This document shows positions 1-10,039 of a stretch of 64,000 nt of DNA, piece by piece (position 1 is the first letter of the stretch; the number at the start of each line of letters is the position of its first letter). The stretch lies in the NCBI RefSeq assembly GCF_030499575.1, contig NZ_JASTLC010000001.1, forward strand, positions 5,542,001 through 5,606,000. The letters run 5' to 3'. The position numbers and the translations under genes were made by a program. A model generated the notes under the pieces. The model did not search any database. It was given only the letters and a program-made list of their open reading frames with translations, and was not told the origin of the DNA. Origin of the DNA: Streptomyces sp. DG2A-72 (GTDB lineage Bacteria > Actinomycetota > Actinomycetes > Streptomycetales > Streptomycetaceae).

Positions 1-456
1 CCCGTCGTCCCGGATCAGGACCTCGTTAAGCAGCTCCTCGACCAGATGGAGCTGAAGCACCTCGTGGACGAGGAGGGTGACCTCGTCGCACCGTGGGAGC
101 AGTTCCGTACGTACTTCATGTTCCGCGGCGAGGGTGACCAGCAGGTCTTCTCGGTGCGGACGTTCTACGACCGGCCCCACCAGATCGACGAGAAGCCGCA
201 GCTGCTGGAGTCCATCGACGACTGGAACCGGCGGACCCTGTGGCCCAAGGTGTACAGCCACACCCATGACGACGGCACCGTCCGCCTGATCGGCGAGGCC
301 CAGATGCTGATCGGCACGGGCGTGAGCCTGGAGCACTTCGTCTCGTCCACGGTCAGCTGGGTGCGGGCCGCGATCGAGTTCGACAAGTGGCTCGTGGAGC
401 AGCTCGGCCTCGAGCAGGAGGTCAACGAAGCGGAGAAGCCCGAGGACGACGAGTAA
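1..456 (+). CDS. YbjN domain-containing protein (5' end outside window)
   Basis: The frame is open from the first base of the window (Pro-Val-Val-Pro-Asp-Gln before the first Met at 46), so the real start lies upstream and at least 15 residues precede that Met. The visible part has the compact acidic alpha/beta character of the actinobacterial YbjN family, a fold related to type III secretion chaperones and usually read as a sensory-transduction or stress-adaptation protein of unknown biochemistry. Aromatic residues cluster near WEQFRTYFMFRGEG, and the C-terminus is an acidic tail (EAEKPEDDE). The next gene is on the opposite strand, converging on it. Family call is from recognition of the sequence; function is not known. 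Confidence 0.85.
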   Translation, partial: PVVPDQDLVKQLLDQMELKHLVDEEGDLVAPWEQFRTYFMFRGEGDQQVFSVRTFYDRPHQIDEKPQLLESIDDWNRRTLWPKVYSHTHDDGTVRLIGEAQMLIGTGVSLEHFVSSTVSWVRAAIEFDKWLVEQLGLEQEVNEAEKPEDDE

Positions 457-557
457 GTCCTGGTCCTCAGCGGAGCCCGGCCAGGGCACGGGCCACCGCG
501 GCCGCGTGCCGGGGCCGGGCTCTCGCCGTCCACAGCCTGTGGAAAACTCTGCTGATC

Positions 558-1748
<1,191 letters not shown>

Positions 1749-1877
1749 CCTGCGCCCAAGCTCTGGACTTCCTCAACTCTGCTTTGACAGCCAAGGCGGC
1801 CGGGCATGCCCAGGTCACGCAACCAACGGAGCGCCCACGGGGGGTCGCTCCGAGGTAAACGGAAGGAGGGTGACGCC

Positions 1878-2138
1878 ATGACCATCGGCATCATCCTGAC
1901 GGTCTTCATCGTCCTGCTCTTCGCGGCCCTGTTCGCCAATGCGCGCAGGAGCGGCCGGACGCGTCGCCTGCGCGCGGGGCGGTACGGCGGGAGCGGCGCC
2001 GCCGGCGGCGGGAGCTGGTGGGTCGGCGGGGGAGACAGTGGCGGCGGCTCGTCGTGCGGCGGCGGGTCGTCCTGTGGTGGTGGATCGTCGTGCGGGGGCG
2101 GCGGTGGGGGTGGCGGATGCGGTGGTGGAGGCAGCTGA
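1878..2138 (+). CDS. Small membrane peptide with Gly/Ser/Cys-repeat tail
   Basis: This encodes 86 residues. A strong Shine-Dalgarno (GGAGG at 1865-1869) sits 8 bases before ATG 1878, which decides this start over an upstream in-frame one. Residues 1-20 form one hydrophobic helix (IGIILTVFIVLLFAALFA), followed by a basic stretch (RRSGRTRRLRAGR) expected in the cytoplasm. About 40 residues of glycine then carry three GGGSSC units and a final GGGCGGGG. Regularly spaced cysteines in a glycine tail could bind metal or form disulfides, but no known catalytic domain is visible. I recognise similar Gly-rich tails only as hypothetical streptomycete proteins. Strong hairpins follow the stop codon. Confidence 0.75.
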   Translation: MTIGIILTVFIVLLFAALFANARRSGRTRRLRAGRYGGSGAAGGGSWWVGGGDSGGGSSCGGGSSCGGGSSCGGGGGGGGCGGGGS

Positions 2139-2155
2139 CACGGGGCAGCTGAGCT

Positions 2156-2168
2156 CCCCCGAAGGGGG
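2156..2168. terminator. Short GC hairpin after the membrane peptide gene
   Basis: CCCCC-gaa-GGGGG begins 17 bases after the stop codon at 2138, with a flanking T/A pair extending it. It lacks a T-run, as is common in Streptomyces terminators. Confidence 0.45.
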
Positions 2169-2214
2169 AACCGCATCCGACCACGTGGCCCGCGCCTGCT
2201 GCCGGGCCCGCATC

Positions 2215-2245
2215 GCGCCCGCCGGGGACAGCTCCCGGCGGGCGC
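2215..2245. terminator. Perfect 12-bp inverted repeat, probable terminator
   Basis: GCGCCCGCCGGG (2215-2226) and CCCGGCGGGCGC (2234-2245) pair perfectly around a 7-base loop. It lies about 75 bases downstream of the membrane peptide gene and 280 bases before the next gene on the same strand. A factor-independent terminator or mRNA 3'-end stabiliser fits best. Confidence 0.55.
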
Positions 2246-2522
2246 TCGTGCGCTGAGGCGCGCGCCATATGCGCTGAGGCGCACGCCGTGGTTGAACAGT
2301 TGAGCTGTGGAGCCCACTGAGGGATGGAAACCCTACGAAGTTGGGTAAAAACGCTGTGGAGGCGCCTCAGTTCATGATTCCCTCTATATCACCAAAGCAG
2401 CCCCTCGGACGTCCCGCGAACACCTGTTCCCGACCGGGCTGACCGGGCTGATCTACCGGCGTGGACCGGGAAGTGCCGGACCCACCCCTCCCTTTTTCTT
2501 TGCGTGCTAGCGGAGCCGACCC

Positions 2523-3113
2523 ATGCTCACGACCCTGAAAACCTCGTACACCGACACGCGCGCGGCCGACCTCGCCTGGGCCCTGGGGCGTGAGCCGCTT
2601 CCCGCACTGGCCACCCTCGACCTCGAACTGACCGGGACCAAGCTCCAGTTGAGACTGCTCGGCGCGTCCCACCAGGTGCTCCTGGAGGAGGAACGGGGCG
2701 TCTGCTCGGAGACGGTGGCATGCATTCCGGGCAGCAGCACTCCGCTGCCGCTCGGTGTCGCCAAGCGGGCGGGCGACTGGGAGTACGAGTTCGCGGCACG
2801 CGTCGAGATCCTCTCCCCGGGCTCCTTCGCGGGCCGCGCACAGGAGTTGCTGGCCCTCGTCTCCGACCATCCGCACGGCCTCGCCGGAGTCTTCCCCGGC
2901 AGCCCGCACGCCTTCACCGCGCTGCTGGCCCAGCGGCACGAGGGGCAGGTGCACTGGCGGACCTGGCACGCGTACCCGCAGGACGGGCAGTTGGTGGCGA
3001 CGCGGACGCGGGTCGGGGTGCGGGTGCCGGCGGGCCGGCCGAGCCCGTCGCCGGTGTCCGCCCGCCTGGGCGCGGGGGAGTTCGCGGCCCAAACCGGTAT
3101 CCGCCGACTGTAA
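2523..3113 (+). CDS. DUF2617 family protein
   Basis: This is a 196-residue soluble protein recognised as the actinobacterial DUF2617 family, whose function is unknown. Visible features are an N-terminal [18 protein letters not shown] segment, a beta-rich middle ([28 protein letters not shown]) and a conserved [13 protein letters not shown] stretch near residue 126. In many actinomycetes this family sits directly before a membrane spermidine synthase-like gene, as here (58 bases apart, same strand). A role linked to polyamine metabolism can be inferred only from that pairing. Confidence 0.8.
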   Translation: MLTTLKTSYTDTRAADLAWALGREPLPALATLDLELTGTKLQLRLLGASHQVLLEEERGVCSETVACIPGSSTPLPLGVAKRAGDWEYEFAARVEILSPGSFAGRAQELLALVSDHPHGLAGVFPGSPHAFTALLAQRHEGQVHWRTWHAYPQDGQLVATRTRVGVRVPAGRPSPSPVSARLGAGEFAAQTGIRRL

Positions 3114-3171
3114 ACAGACTCCACACGTGTGGGTGACGAAGCGTGCCCGCGGCGTGACGTACCGTCGCAAC

Positions 3172-4808
3172 GTGATCGAACCGCACGCGCCCGCCCCACC
3201 CGGCTCACCGCCGCCCTGGGGCCGCCCCGCGCGGCTGCCCGTCCGGCCCGGCGTCGGCCGGTTCCTGGTCCTCGCGGGTGTGTTCGTCTGCGCTGCCTGC
3301 GGACTCGTGTACGAACTCGAACTCGTCGCCCTCGCCTCGTACCTGATCGGCGACTCGGTCACCCAGGCATCCGTCGTGCTGTCCGTGATGGTCTTCGCGA
3401 TGGGCGTCGGCTCGCTCGCCGCGAAACGGCTGTGCAACCTCGCCGCCGCCGGCTTCGGCGCGATCGAGGCGACACTCGCGCTGGTCGGCGGCTGCAGCGC
3501 GATGGCCCTGTACGCCGTCTTCGCCTGGACCGGCGACTGGGGCGGGCTGTGGGCGCACGGCCCCCGGCTCCTGCTCGTCGCCTTCTCCCTCGCCATCGGC
3601 CTGCTGATCGGCGCCGAAGTCCCGCTGCTGATGGAGCTGATCCAGCGCATCCGCCGCCAGGACCCGGGCGGCGCGGTCGCCGACCTGTTCGCGGCGGACT
3701 ACGTCGGCGCGCTCGTCGGCGGCCTCGCCTTCCCCTTCGTACTGCTGCCGCAGCTGGGCCAGTTGACCGGTGCGCTGATCACGGGCGCGGTCAACGCGGT
3801 GGTCGGCGGTGCGCTGGTACTGGGCCTGTTCCGCGGCGATCTCACCCTGCGCGGCCGGTGGTTGCTGGTACTGGCCAACCTCGCCGTCCTCGGCGTCCTC
3901 GCGACCGCCGCCGTCCACGTCGACGACTTCGAACGCGCGGCCCGGCACGCCGTGTACGGCAGGGACGTACGCGTGGCCGTGCAGACCGACGTCCAGGAGG
4001 TCGTCCTCACGGGCGGCACCGACGGCCGCCCCCTCGACCTCTACCTCGACGGCCGGCTCCGCGTCGGCGGCCAGGACGAGCGCCGCTACCACGAAGCGCT
4101 GGTCCACCCCGCGATGAACGGCCCGCACGCGCGCGTGGTGATCCTCGGCGGCGGCGACGGGCTGGCCGCCCGCGAAGTGCTGCGCCACCCGGACGTCCAC
4201 CGCGTCGACATCGTCGAACTCGACGCGGAAGTGGTCCGCCTGGCGCGCGGGGACCGCGGATTGTCCGCGCTGAACGATCACGCCTTCGACGACCCCCGCG
4301 TCCACGTGAGCACGGCGGACGCCTTCGCCTGGCTGCGGTCGGCGCCCAGATCGGCGTACGACGTCGTGATCTCCGACCTGCCGGACCCCGGGATCACGGC
4401 GAGCACCAAGTTGTACTCGCAGGAGTTCTACGGCCTGGCGCGGCGGGCGCTGGCGCGGGACGGCCGCCTCGTCGTGCACGCCGGCCCGGTCTCCTCCGCC
4501 CGAAGACGTTCTGGACGGTGGACACCACGATGCGCGCCGCGTCCCTGTCGACGTCCCCCTACGGCATCACCGGCCACGACGCGGGCTTCCGCGCCGGCCC
4601 CGACCGCTCGACCGGCGGCACGACACACGGCCCGCACGACTGGGGCTTCGTCCTGGCGACGACCGGGCGGAATCCGCCGCTGTCCCTCGCGCAGGCGCCG
4701 CCGCTCCGGACGCTGACCCAGGGGGAGTTGACGGCGGGGGCGAGGGTGCTGGAGGGGATGCGGGTGAGGGAGCTGGAGGCTTCGACGCTGGTGCATCCGC
4801 GGTATTGA
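3172..4808 (+). pseudogene. Membrane-fused spermidine synthase-like protein, frameshifted
   Basis: The first frame encodes about 440 residues. An N-terminal membrane half has several helices ([32 protein letters not shown] and following), as in fused MFS/spermidine synthases. A Rossmann-type aminopropyltransferase half follows, with [24 protein letters not shown], the [15 protein letters not shown] nucleotide-binding motif and VISDLPDP. The frame is lost near 4497. Continuation [12 protein letters not shown] ... LVHPRY runs in the -1 frame to the stop at 4808. Restoring one C in the CC at 4496-4497 gives an uninterrupted family-like C-terminus, so a single-base deletion (real or an assembly error) is the simplest account. 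Start GTG 3172 is chosen because the protein then begins just before the first helix. It probably shares a transcript with the DUF2617 gene. Confidence 0.8.
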
Positions 4809-4949
4809 GCCGGTGCATGCGCGATATCGAGGGGGCTTTCTTCTGGAGGCCGGGCAGGTGGCAGCCACCAGTCGGCGTCCACACACACGCCGAGCGAGTT
4901 GTGGCCAACGGGAGCATGCGAACGGCACCTGCGGGTACGCTCGGCCAAC

Positions 4950-5726
4950 ATGGAGCATGAGGTGTTCGTTCCGGTTCCGGCCGAGCGGCTGAGGGAGGCG
5001 CTGGCCGACCCCGCACGGATCGCCCGGGCGGTCCCCGGGCTCCAGCAGGACGCCGGCGCCGAGCCCGTCACCGGCAGGCTGAAGGTACGCGTCGGCGGCC
5101 ACACCATCACCTACCGCGGCTCCGCCCGGCTCTCCGGGCAGGACGACGGTTCGTACGCCATCGAAGGCGACGCGACCGAGGCCCGCGGCACCGGCTCGGT
5201 CAAGCTCGCCCTCACCCTCCGCCTCCGCGACACGGAGGGCGGCACGACGCTCACGTTCGACGGCACGGCCACCGCGGACGGACGCGTGGCGGAACTGGCG
5301 GGGGATGCGGTCACCTCGGCGGTGGGCCGTCTGCTGAACCGTTTCGCGGAGAATCTGGGGGCTGAGGGGGAGGGGCCTGAGGAGTCGAGGGGGGCGGAGG
5401 TCGAGGGCACCGCGGATGCCGCGGACGCCGTCGTCGAAACTCCGGAGGAGTCCTCCGTATTCGATGCGGAGGTGCCTGCGCCGGGCCTCGATCCGCTTGC
5501 CGAGGCCGAGGAGCCGGCGCCCGCCGAAGCCGCTCACGCTCGGCGCACGATGATCGGGCGCAGTGCGGAAGAAGTGGATCACGCTCCGCCGCGTGGCCGG
5601 TATGCGCCGGTTCCCGCGCCGCAGGCGGTCGCCCCGCACTCGACGCTTCGCTGGGCGGCTCCGGCGGCGGCGCTGGTGCTGGCGTCGGCGATCGTGGTCG
5701 GCCGGGTGTTGCGTAAGCGGCGCTGA
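4950..5726 (+). CDS. SRPBCC/CoxG-like protein with C-terminal membrane anchor
   Basis: This encodes 258 residues. The first ~145 match the carbon monoxide dehydrogenase subunit G (CoxG) branch of the SRPBCC/START fold: EHEVFVPVPAERLREALADPARIARAVPG, then TGRLKVRVGGHTITYRGSARL and the C-terminal amphipathic helix AGDAVTSAVGRLLNRFAENL. A ~85-residue acidic, Ala/Glu/Pro-rich linker leads to one membrane helix (RWAAPAAALVLASAIVVGRVL) ending in RKRR, giving a tail-anchored protein with the ligand-binding domain in the cytoplasm. No CO dehydrogenase genes are nearby, so a CO role is not supported. A general hydrophobic-ligand carrier or membrane recruiter is more likely. Confidence 0.75.
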   Translation: MEHEVFVPVPAERLREALADPARIARAVPGLQQDAGAEPVTGRLKVRVGGHTITYRGSARLSGQDDGSYAIEGDATEARGTGSVKLALTLRLRDTEGGTTLTFDGTATADGRVAELAGDAVTSAVGRLLNRFAENLGAEGEGPEESRGAEVEGTADAADAVVETPEESSVFDAEVPAPGLDPLAEAEEPAPAEAAHARRTMIGRSAEEVDHAPPRGRYAPVPAPQAVAPHSTLRWAAPAAALVLASAIVVGRVLRKRR

Positions 5727-5776
5727 GTGGTGGGGCGTGGATTTTCTCGCCCCCGCCGCCCCTACCCGTCCCATCC

Positions 5777-5796
5777 CTGGGGGCTGCCGCCCCCAG
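5777..5796. terminator. Perfect 8-bp GC hairpin
   Basis: CTGGGGGC-tgcc-GCCCCCAG starts 50 bases after the CoxG-like stop. It belongs to a short intergenic element common in streptomycetes (followed by a CTGAACGGCC-type stretch and CAAACGCCGGACGGGCTGG); a degenerate second copy of its tail is at about 5915-5945. Confidence 0.55.
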
Positions 5797-5997
5797 ACCT
5801 CCGCTTCGGCCTGAACGGCCTCGTCCTCAAACGCCGGACGGGCTGGATGATGCGAACCGGCATCGAGGAGTGAGGTGCCTCCAGCGGGTGGGTGGGGGTT
5901 GGGGATGGCCGTTCTTGTTCTGGAACGGCGGGTGGGCTGGATTGTGCCGACCGCTATCAGTAGGTCGTCCTCTTGATCCGCCCAGTAAGGTCGTGCC

Positions 5998-6798
5998 GTG
6001 AGTAGTGAAGACATCACGCTGACCGCGGGTGACGCGGAGGTGACCGTGCAGCCGGGGAACGGCGGGCGGGTCGGTGGGCTGCGGGTCGGTGGGGATCAAC
6101 TGCTGCGGCAGGGGGAGCGGTTCGGGTGCTTCCCGATGGTGCCGTGGTGCGGGCGGATCCGGGACGGACGGTTCCGGGACGGGGCCACGGTCCACCAGCT
6201 GCCGCTCAACTCCCCGCCGCACGCCATCCACGGCACCGCCCGCGACGGCGCCTGGCGCACCGCCCGCAGGACGGCGAACGAGGCCGTCATCACGTACGAC
6301 CTCGTCGACCCCTGGCCCTACCCCGGCCGGGTCACCCAGGTCGTCGCCCTCGCCGAGGACTCGCTCACGCTCACCATGTCCGTGGAGACGTACGAGTCGT
6401 CCTTCCCGGCGCAGATCGGCTGGCACCCGTGGTTCAACCGGAAGCTCGGTGAGAGTGAGGGCGTCGTCCTCGATTTCGCCCCCGCCTGGCAGGAGGAGCG
6501 CGGCGACGATCATCTGCCGACCGGCAACCGGATCGACCCCAAGCCCGGCCCCTGGGACGACTGCTTCGGTATGCCCGACGGCGTCGACGTCACCCTCACC
6601 TGGCCGGAGCGGCTGGAGCTGACCGTCAGGAGCGGCGAGGAGTGGGTCGTCGTGTACGACGAGCAGGAGGCGGCCGTATGCGTCGAGCCGCAGACCGGGC
6701 CGCCGGACGGGCTCAACAGCCTGCCCCGCCTCGTCACCCCGCTGGAGCCGCTGGAGGCCGCGACCACCTGGACCTGGCGCAGCCTGAGAGCTGTCTAA
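5998..6798 (+). CDS. Aldose 1-epimerase (galactose mutarotase-like)
   Basis: A 266-residue beta-sandwich sugar epimerase of the aldose 1-epimerase superfamily, cytoplasmic and of normal length. It would interconvert alpha and beta anomers of aldoses or sugar phosphates. Hallmarks are the FGCFPMVPWCGRIRDGRF loop, the first catalytic His in PPHAIHGTARDG, the second in QIGWHPWFNR, and the late Glu-bearing CVEPQTGPPDGLN segment. The start is GTG 5998. It lies 10 bases before pyrE, so the two are probably co-transcribed, although no pathway link is obvious. Confidence 0.88.
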   Translation: MSSEDITLTAGDAEVTVQPGNGGRVGGLRVGGDQLLRQGERFGCFPMVPWCGRIRDGRFRDGATVHQLPLNSPPHAIHGTARDGAWRTARRTANEAVITYDLVDPWPYPGRVTQVVALAEDSLTLTMSVETYESSFPAQIGWHPWFNRKLGESEGVVLDFAPAWQEERGDDHLPTGNRIDPKPGPWDDCFGMPDGVDVTLTWPERLELTVRSGEEWVVVYDEQEAAVCVEPQTGPPDGLNSLPRLVTPLEPLEAATTWTWRSLRAV

Positions 6799-6808
6799 GC
6801 TGGCAGAC

Positions 6809-7360
6809 ATGACGACGGACGTACGCGACGCGCTGCTGCAGCAGATCAAGGACAAGGCCGTGGTGCACGGCAAGGTGACCCTCTCCTCGGGTATCGAGGC
6901 CGACTACTACGTCGACCTGCGCCGGATCACCCTCGACGGCGAGGCCGCCCCGCTGGTCGGGCAGGTGCTGCTCGACCTCACCTCCGACCTCGACTTCGAC
7001 GCGGTCGGCGGCCTCACCATGGGTGCCGACCCGGTCGCCGCGGCCATGCTGCACGCCGCCGCCGCGCACGGGCAGCGGCTGGACGCCTTCGTCGTCCGCA
7101 AGGCCGCCAAGGCGCACGGCCTGCAGCGGCGGGTCGAGGGCCCGGACATCGCCGGCCGCCGCGTTCTCGTCGTCGAGGACACCTCCACCACCGGCGGCTC
7201 CCCGCTCACCGCCGTCGAGGCAGTGCGGGAGGCCGGTGCCGAGGTCGTCGCCGTCGCCACCATCGTCGACCGGGCGACCGGCGCGGCCGAGAAGATCCAG
7301 GAGGGCGCGGGGGTGCCGTACCGCTACGCGTACTCGAAGGACGAGCTGGAACTGGACTGA
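6809..7360 (+). CDS. pyrE: Orotate phosphoribosyltransferase
   Basis: 183 residues, the usual length for bacterial PyrE. It transfers the phosphoribosyl group of PRPP to orotate, giving OMP in de novo pyrimidine synthesis. The PRPP-binding signature is VLVVEDTSTTGGS near residues 114-126. The flexible-loop Lys/His region is VVRKAAKAHGLQRRVEG, and the N-terminal LSSGIEADYYVDLRRITL matches the family. It follows the epimerase by 10 bases and precedes fbaA, an arrangement I recall from other streptomycetes. Confidence 0.95.
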   Translation: MTTDVRDALLQQIKDKAVVHGKVTLSSGIEADYYVDLRRITLDGEAAPLVGQVLLDLTSDLDFDAVGGLTMGADPVAAAMLHAAAAHGQRLDAFVVRKAAKAHGLQRRVEGPDIAGRRVLVVEDTSTTGGSPLTAVEAVREAGAEVVAVATIVDRATGAAEKIQEGAGVPYRYAYSKDELELD

Positions 7361-7475
7361 CGGGGCGTCCCGATCATCCGGTCCTGTCTGGAAAGATGGC
7401 CCCGACGACGACGTCGCCCCCCTAGGTCAGGGCCGTAAGCCAGCAGAACGCAACCCGCACAATCAAGGAGCGGAC

Positions 7476-8507
7476 ATGCCCATCGCAACCCCCGCGGTCT
7501 ACAACGAGATGCTCGACCGGGCGAAGGCAGGCAAGTTCGCCTACCCGGCCATCAACGTGACCTCGTCCCAGACCCTGCACGCGGCCCTGCGCGGTTTCGC
7601 GGAAGCGGAGAGCGACGGCATCATCCAGATCTCGACGGGTGGCGCCGAGTTCCTGGGCGGTCAGCACAGCAAGGACATGGTGACCGGTGCGGTGGCCCTG
7701 GCCGAGTTCGCGCACATCGTCGCCAAGAAGTACGACATCACCGTCGCCCTGCACACGGACCACTGCCCGAAGGACAAGCTCGACGGGTACGTACGTCCGC
7801 TGCTCGCCGTCTCCGAGGAGCGCGTCGCGCGCGGTGAGAACCCGCTGTTCCAGTCGCACATGTGGGACGGTTCCGCCGAGACCCTCGCCGACAACCTCTC
7901 CATCGCCCAGGAGCTCCTCGAGCGCGCCCGCGCCGCGAAGATCATCCTCGAGGTGGAGATCACCCCGACCGGCGGCGAGGAGGACGGCGTCTCGCACGAG
8001 ATCAACGACTCGCTGTACACGACGGTCGACGACGCCCTGCGTACGGTTGAGGCGCTCGGCCTCGGCGACAAGGGCCGCTACCTGCTCGCCGCCTCCTTCG
8101 GCAACGTCCACGGTGTGTACAAGCCGGGCAACGTCGTGCTCCGCCCCGAGCTGCTGAAGGAGCTGAACGACGGCGTGGCCGCGAAGTACGGTCAGCCGGC
8201 CGGCTCCCAGCCCTTCGACTTCGTCTTCCACGGCGGCTCCGGCTCCACGGCCGAGGAGATCGCGACCGCGCTGGAGAACGGCGTCGTCAAGATGAACATC
8301 GACACGGACACCCAGTACGCCTTCACGCGTCCCGTCGCCGACCACATGTTCAAGAACTACGACGGCGTCCTCAAGGTCGACGGCGAGGTCGGCTCCAAGA
8401 AGACCTACGACCCGCGCACCTGGGGCAAGCTGGCCGAGGCGAGCATGGCCAAGCGCGTCCTCGAGGCCTGCGGGAACCTGCGCTCCACCGGCACGAAGAT
8501 CAAGTAG
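7476..8507 (+). CDS. fbaA: Fructose-bisphosphate aldolase, class II
   Basis: 343 residues. It is the glycolytic/gluconeogenic zinc aldolase that splits fructose-1,6-bisphosphate into dihydroxyacetone phosphate and glyceraldehyde-3-phosphate. Metal and substrate residues are visible in LHTDHCPKDKLDG (residues 92-104), FQSHMWDGS, the EVEITPTGGEEDGV flexible region, ASFGNVHGVYKPGNV, FHGGSGS (about 250-256) and NIDTDTQYAF. Start ATG 7476 has AAGGAG at 7465-7470. A strong hairpin 17 bases after the stop probably ends the transcript. Confidence 0.97.
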   Translation: MPIATPAVYNEMLDRAKAGKFAYPAINVTSSQTLHAALRGFAEAESDGIIQISTGGAEFLGGQHSKDMVTGAVALAEFAHIVAKKYDITVALHTDHCPKDKLDGYVRPLLAVSEERVARGENPLFQSHMWDGSAETLADNLSIAQELLERARAAKIILEVEITPTGGEEDGVSHEINDSLYTTVDDALRTVEALGLGDKGRYLLAASFGNVHGVYKPGNVVLRPELLKELNDGVAAKYGQPAGSQPFDFVFHGGSGSTAEEIATALENGVVKMNIDTDTQYAFTRPVADHMFKNYDGVLKVDGEVGSKKTYDPRTWGKLAEASMAKRVLEACGNLRSTGTKIK

Positions 8508-8523
8508 TTCCTCCGGGAACCAG

Positions 8524-8554
8524 GAGCCCGGCGTCTGTCTACGGCGCCGGGCTC
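8524..8554. terminator. Perfect 10-bp inverted repeat after fbaA
   Basis: GAGCCCGGCG (8524-8533) pairs exactly with CGCCGGGCTC (8545-8554) around an 11-base loop. It lies between the fbaA stop at 8507 and the MFS gene start at 8572, so it would insulate the transporter from the highly expressed aldolase. Confidence 0.65.
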
Positions 8555-8571
8555 GCTGTATACCTGTGGGC

Positions 8572-10039
8572 ATGCCCGACGTCCGGATCGCCTCCCCGCA
8601 GGGCAAGTGGATCCTGCTCACCACCGTCCTCGGCTCCAGCATGGCCCTGCTGGACTCGACCGTCGTCAACGTCGCCCTCCCCCGGATCGGCGAAGACCTC
8701 GACGCGAACCTGTCCGCCCTCCAATGGACGGTCAACGCGTACATGCTCACGCTCGCCGGGCTCATCCTTCTCGGCGGCTCCCTGGGTGATACGTACGGCC
8801 GCCGCAAGATCTTCGTCATCGGCGTGATCTGGTTCGCCGTGGCCTCACTGCTGTGCGGGCTCGCCCCGGACGCCGGCTTCCTCGTCGCCGCGAGAGCCCT
8901 CCAGGGCATCGGCGGCGCGCTCCTCACACCCGGCTCCCTCGCGCTCATCCAGGCCTCCTTCCACCCCGACGACCGGGGCCGTGCGGTGGGCCTGTGGTCC
9001 GGCTTCGGCGGCATCGGCGCGGCCGTCGGCCCGTTCCTCGGCGGCTGGCTGGTCGACGGCCCCGGCTGGCGCTGGGTCTTCCTGCTCAACGTCCCGCTGG
9101 CGCTGCTCTGCGTCCCCGTCGCCCTGCGCCACGTGCCCGAGTCCGGGGACGGCCGTAAGCACGGCCGCTTCGACGTCCTCGGCGCGACCCTCGGCGCACT
9201 GGCCCTCGCACTGGTGACGTACGCGCTGATCGAGGCCCGGAGCGGTTCCCTCACCGTCACCGTCACCGCGATCGCGGGCGTCGCCGCGGGGATCGCCTTC
9301 GTGTCCGTCGAGAAACGGCGGCCGGACCCGATGATGCCGCTCGGGATCTTCGCCTCCCGCCAGTTCACCGCGGTCAACCTGGTCACCGTGTGCGTGTACG
9401 CGGCCCTCGGCGGCTTCTTCTTCCTGGCCGTCCTCCAGCTCCAGGTCGTCGCCGACTGACTCCGCCCTCGCCGCCGGTACGGCCCTGCTGCCCACGACCG
9501 TCCTGATGCTGCTGCTCTCCGCCCGCTCAGGCGAACTCGGCGAACGCATCGGCCCCCGCATCCCCCTCACCGTCGGCCCCCTGGTGTGCGCCGCCGGCCT
9601 GCTGCTGATGCTGCGCGTCGGCCCCGACGCCTCATACGTCGCCGACGTCCTGCCCGGCGTACTCGTCTTCGGCCTCGGCCTGGTCACCCTGGTCGCCCCC
9701 CTGACAGCCACCGTCCTCGGCTCCGTGGACGCCTCCCGGGCAGGCCTGGCCAGCGGCATCAACAACGCGGCGGCGAGAGCGGCCGGCCTGATCGCGGTCG
9801 CGGCACTCCCCCTGCTCGCCGGAATGGAGGAGGACGCCTACCGCTCACCGAGCGCCTTCAACGACGCCTTCGGCCGCGCGATGATCATCTGCGCGGTCGT
9901 CCTGGTCGCGGGCTCGGCCCTGGCCTTCACGACGGTACGGCGCCTGCCACCGGACTGCCAGCGCCCGGAATGCCGTACGCATGGGGCAATCACGGCGCCG
10001 CCGCTGGAGGGGGAACCGGTAAAGAAACGGATCGCATAA
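8572..10039 (+). pseudogene. MFS drug exporter (DHA2/EmrB-like), frameshifted
   Basis: The first frame (to 9459) gives about 295 residues typical of 14-helix proton-driven exporters: LDSTVVNVALPRIGEDL in helix 1, the GGSLGDTYGRRKIFVIG loop (motif A), ARALQGIGGALLTPGSLALI and GPFLGGWLVDGPGWRWVFLLN (motif C region). It stops at TGA 9457-9459 right after LQLQVVAD. The remaining helices (SALAAGTALLPTTVLMLLLSA ... FTTVRRLPP) continue in the next frame to 10039. Removing one G near 9457 restores VVADYSALAAGTALLP, so a single-base insertion is inferred. The last ~20 codons run into an intergenic repeat, so the original C-terminus may have been shorter. Without repair the protein would lack its last helices and be inactive. 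Confidence 0.78.

Larger units (their letters stand above)
2139..2522. other. Intergenic region with hairpins and a short direct repeat
   Basis: No gene is seen in these 384 bases. The first third holds two hairpins (listed separately), then a direct repeat TGCGCTGAGGCGC at 2249-2261 and 2270-2282. The rest is relatively AT-rich for this genome (for example TTGGGTAAAAACG and CTCTATATCACCAAAG) and is the likely promoter region of the DUF2617 gene. Confidence 0.6.

Noticed and set aside
4428..6017. 529-codon minus-strand frame across the CoxG-like gene
   Set aside because: Arg/Pro-rich antisense frame typical of high-GC DNA; spans genes with clear domains on the other strand.
7422..9386. 654-codon minus-strand frame opposite fbaA and the MFS gene
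   Set aside because: Antisense shadow without start signal or recognisable domain.
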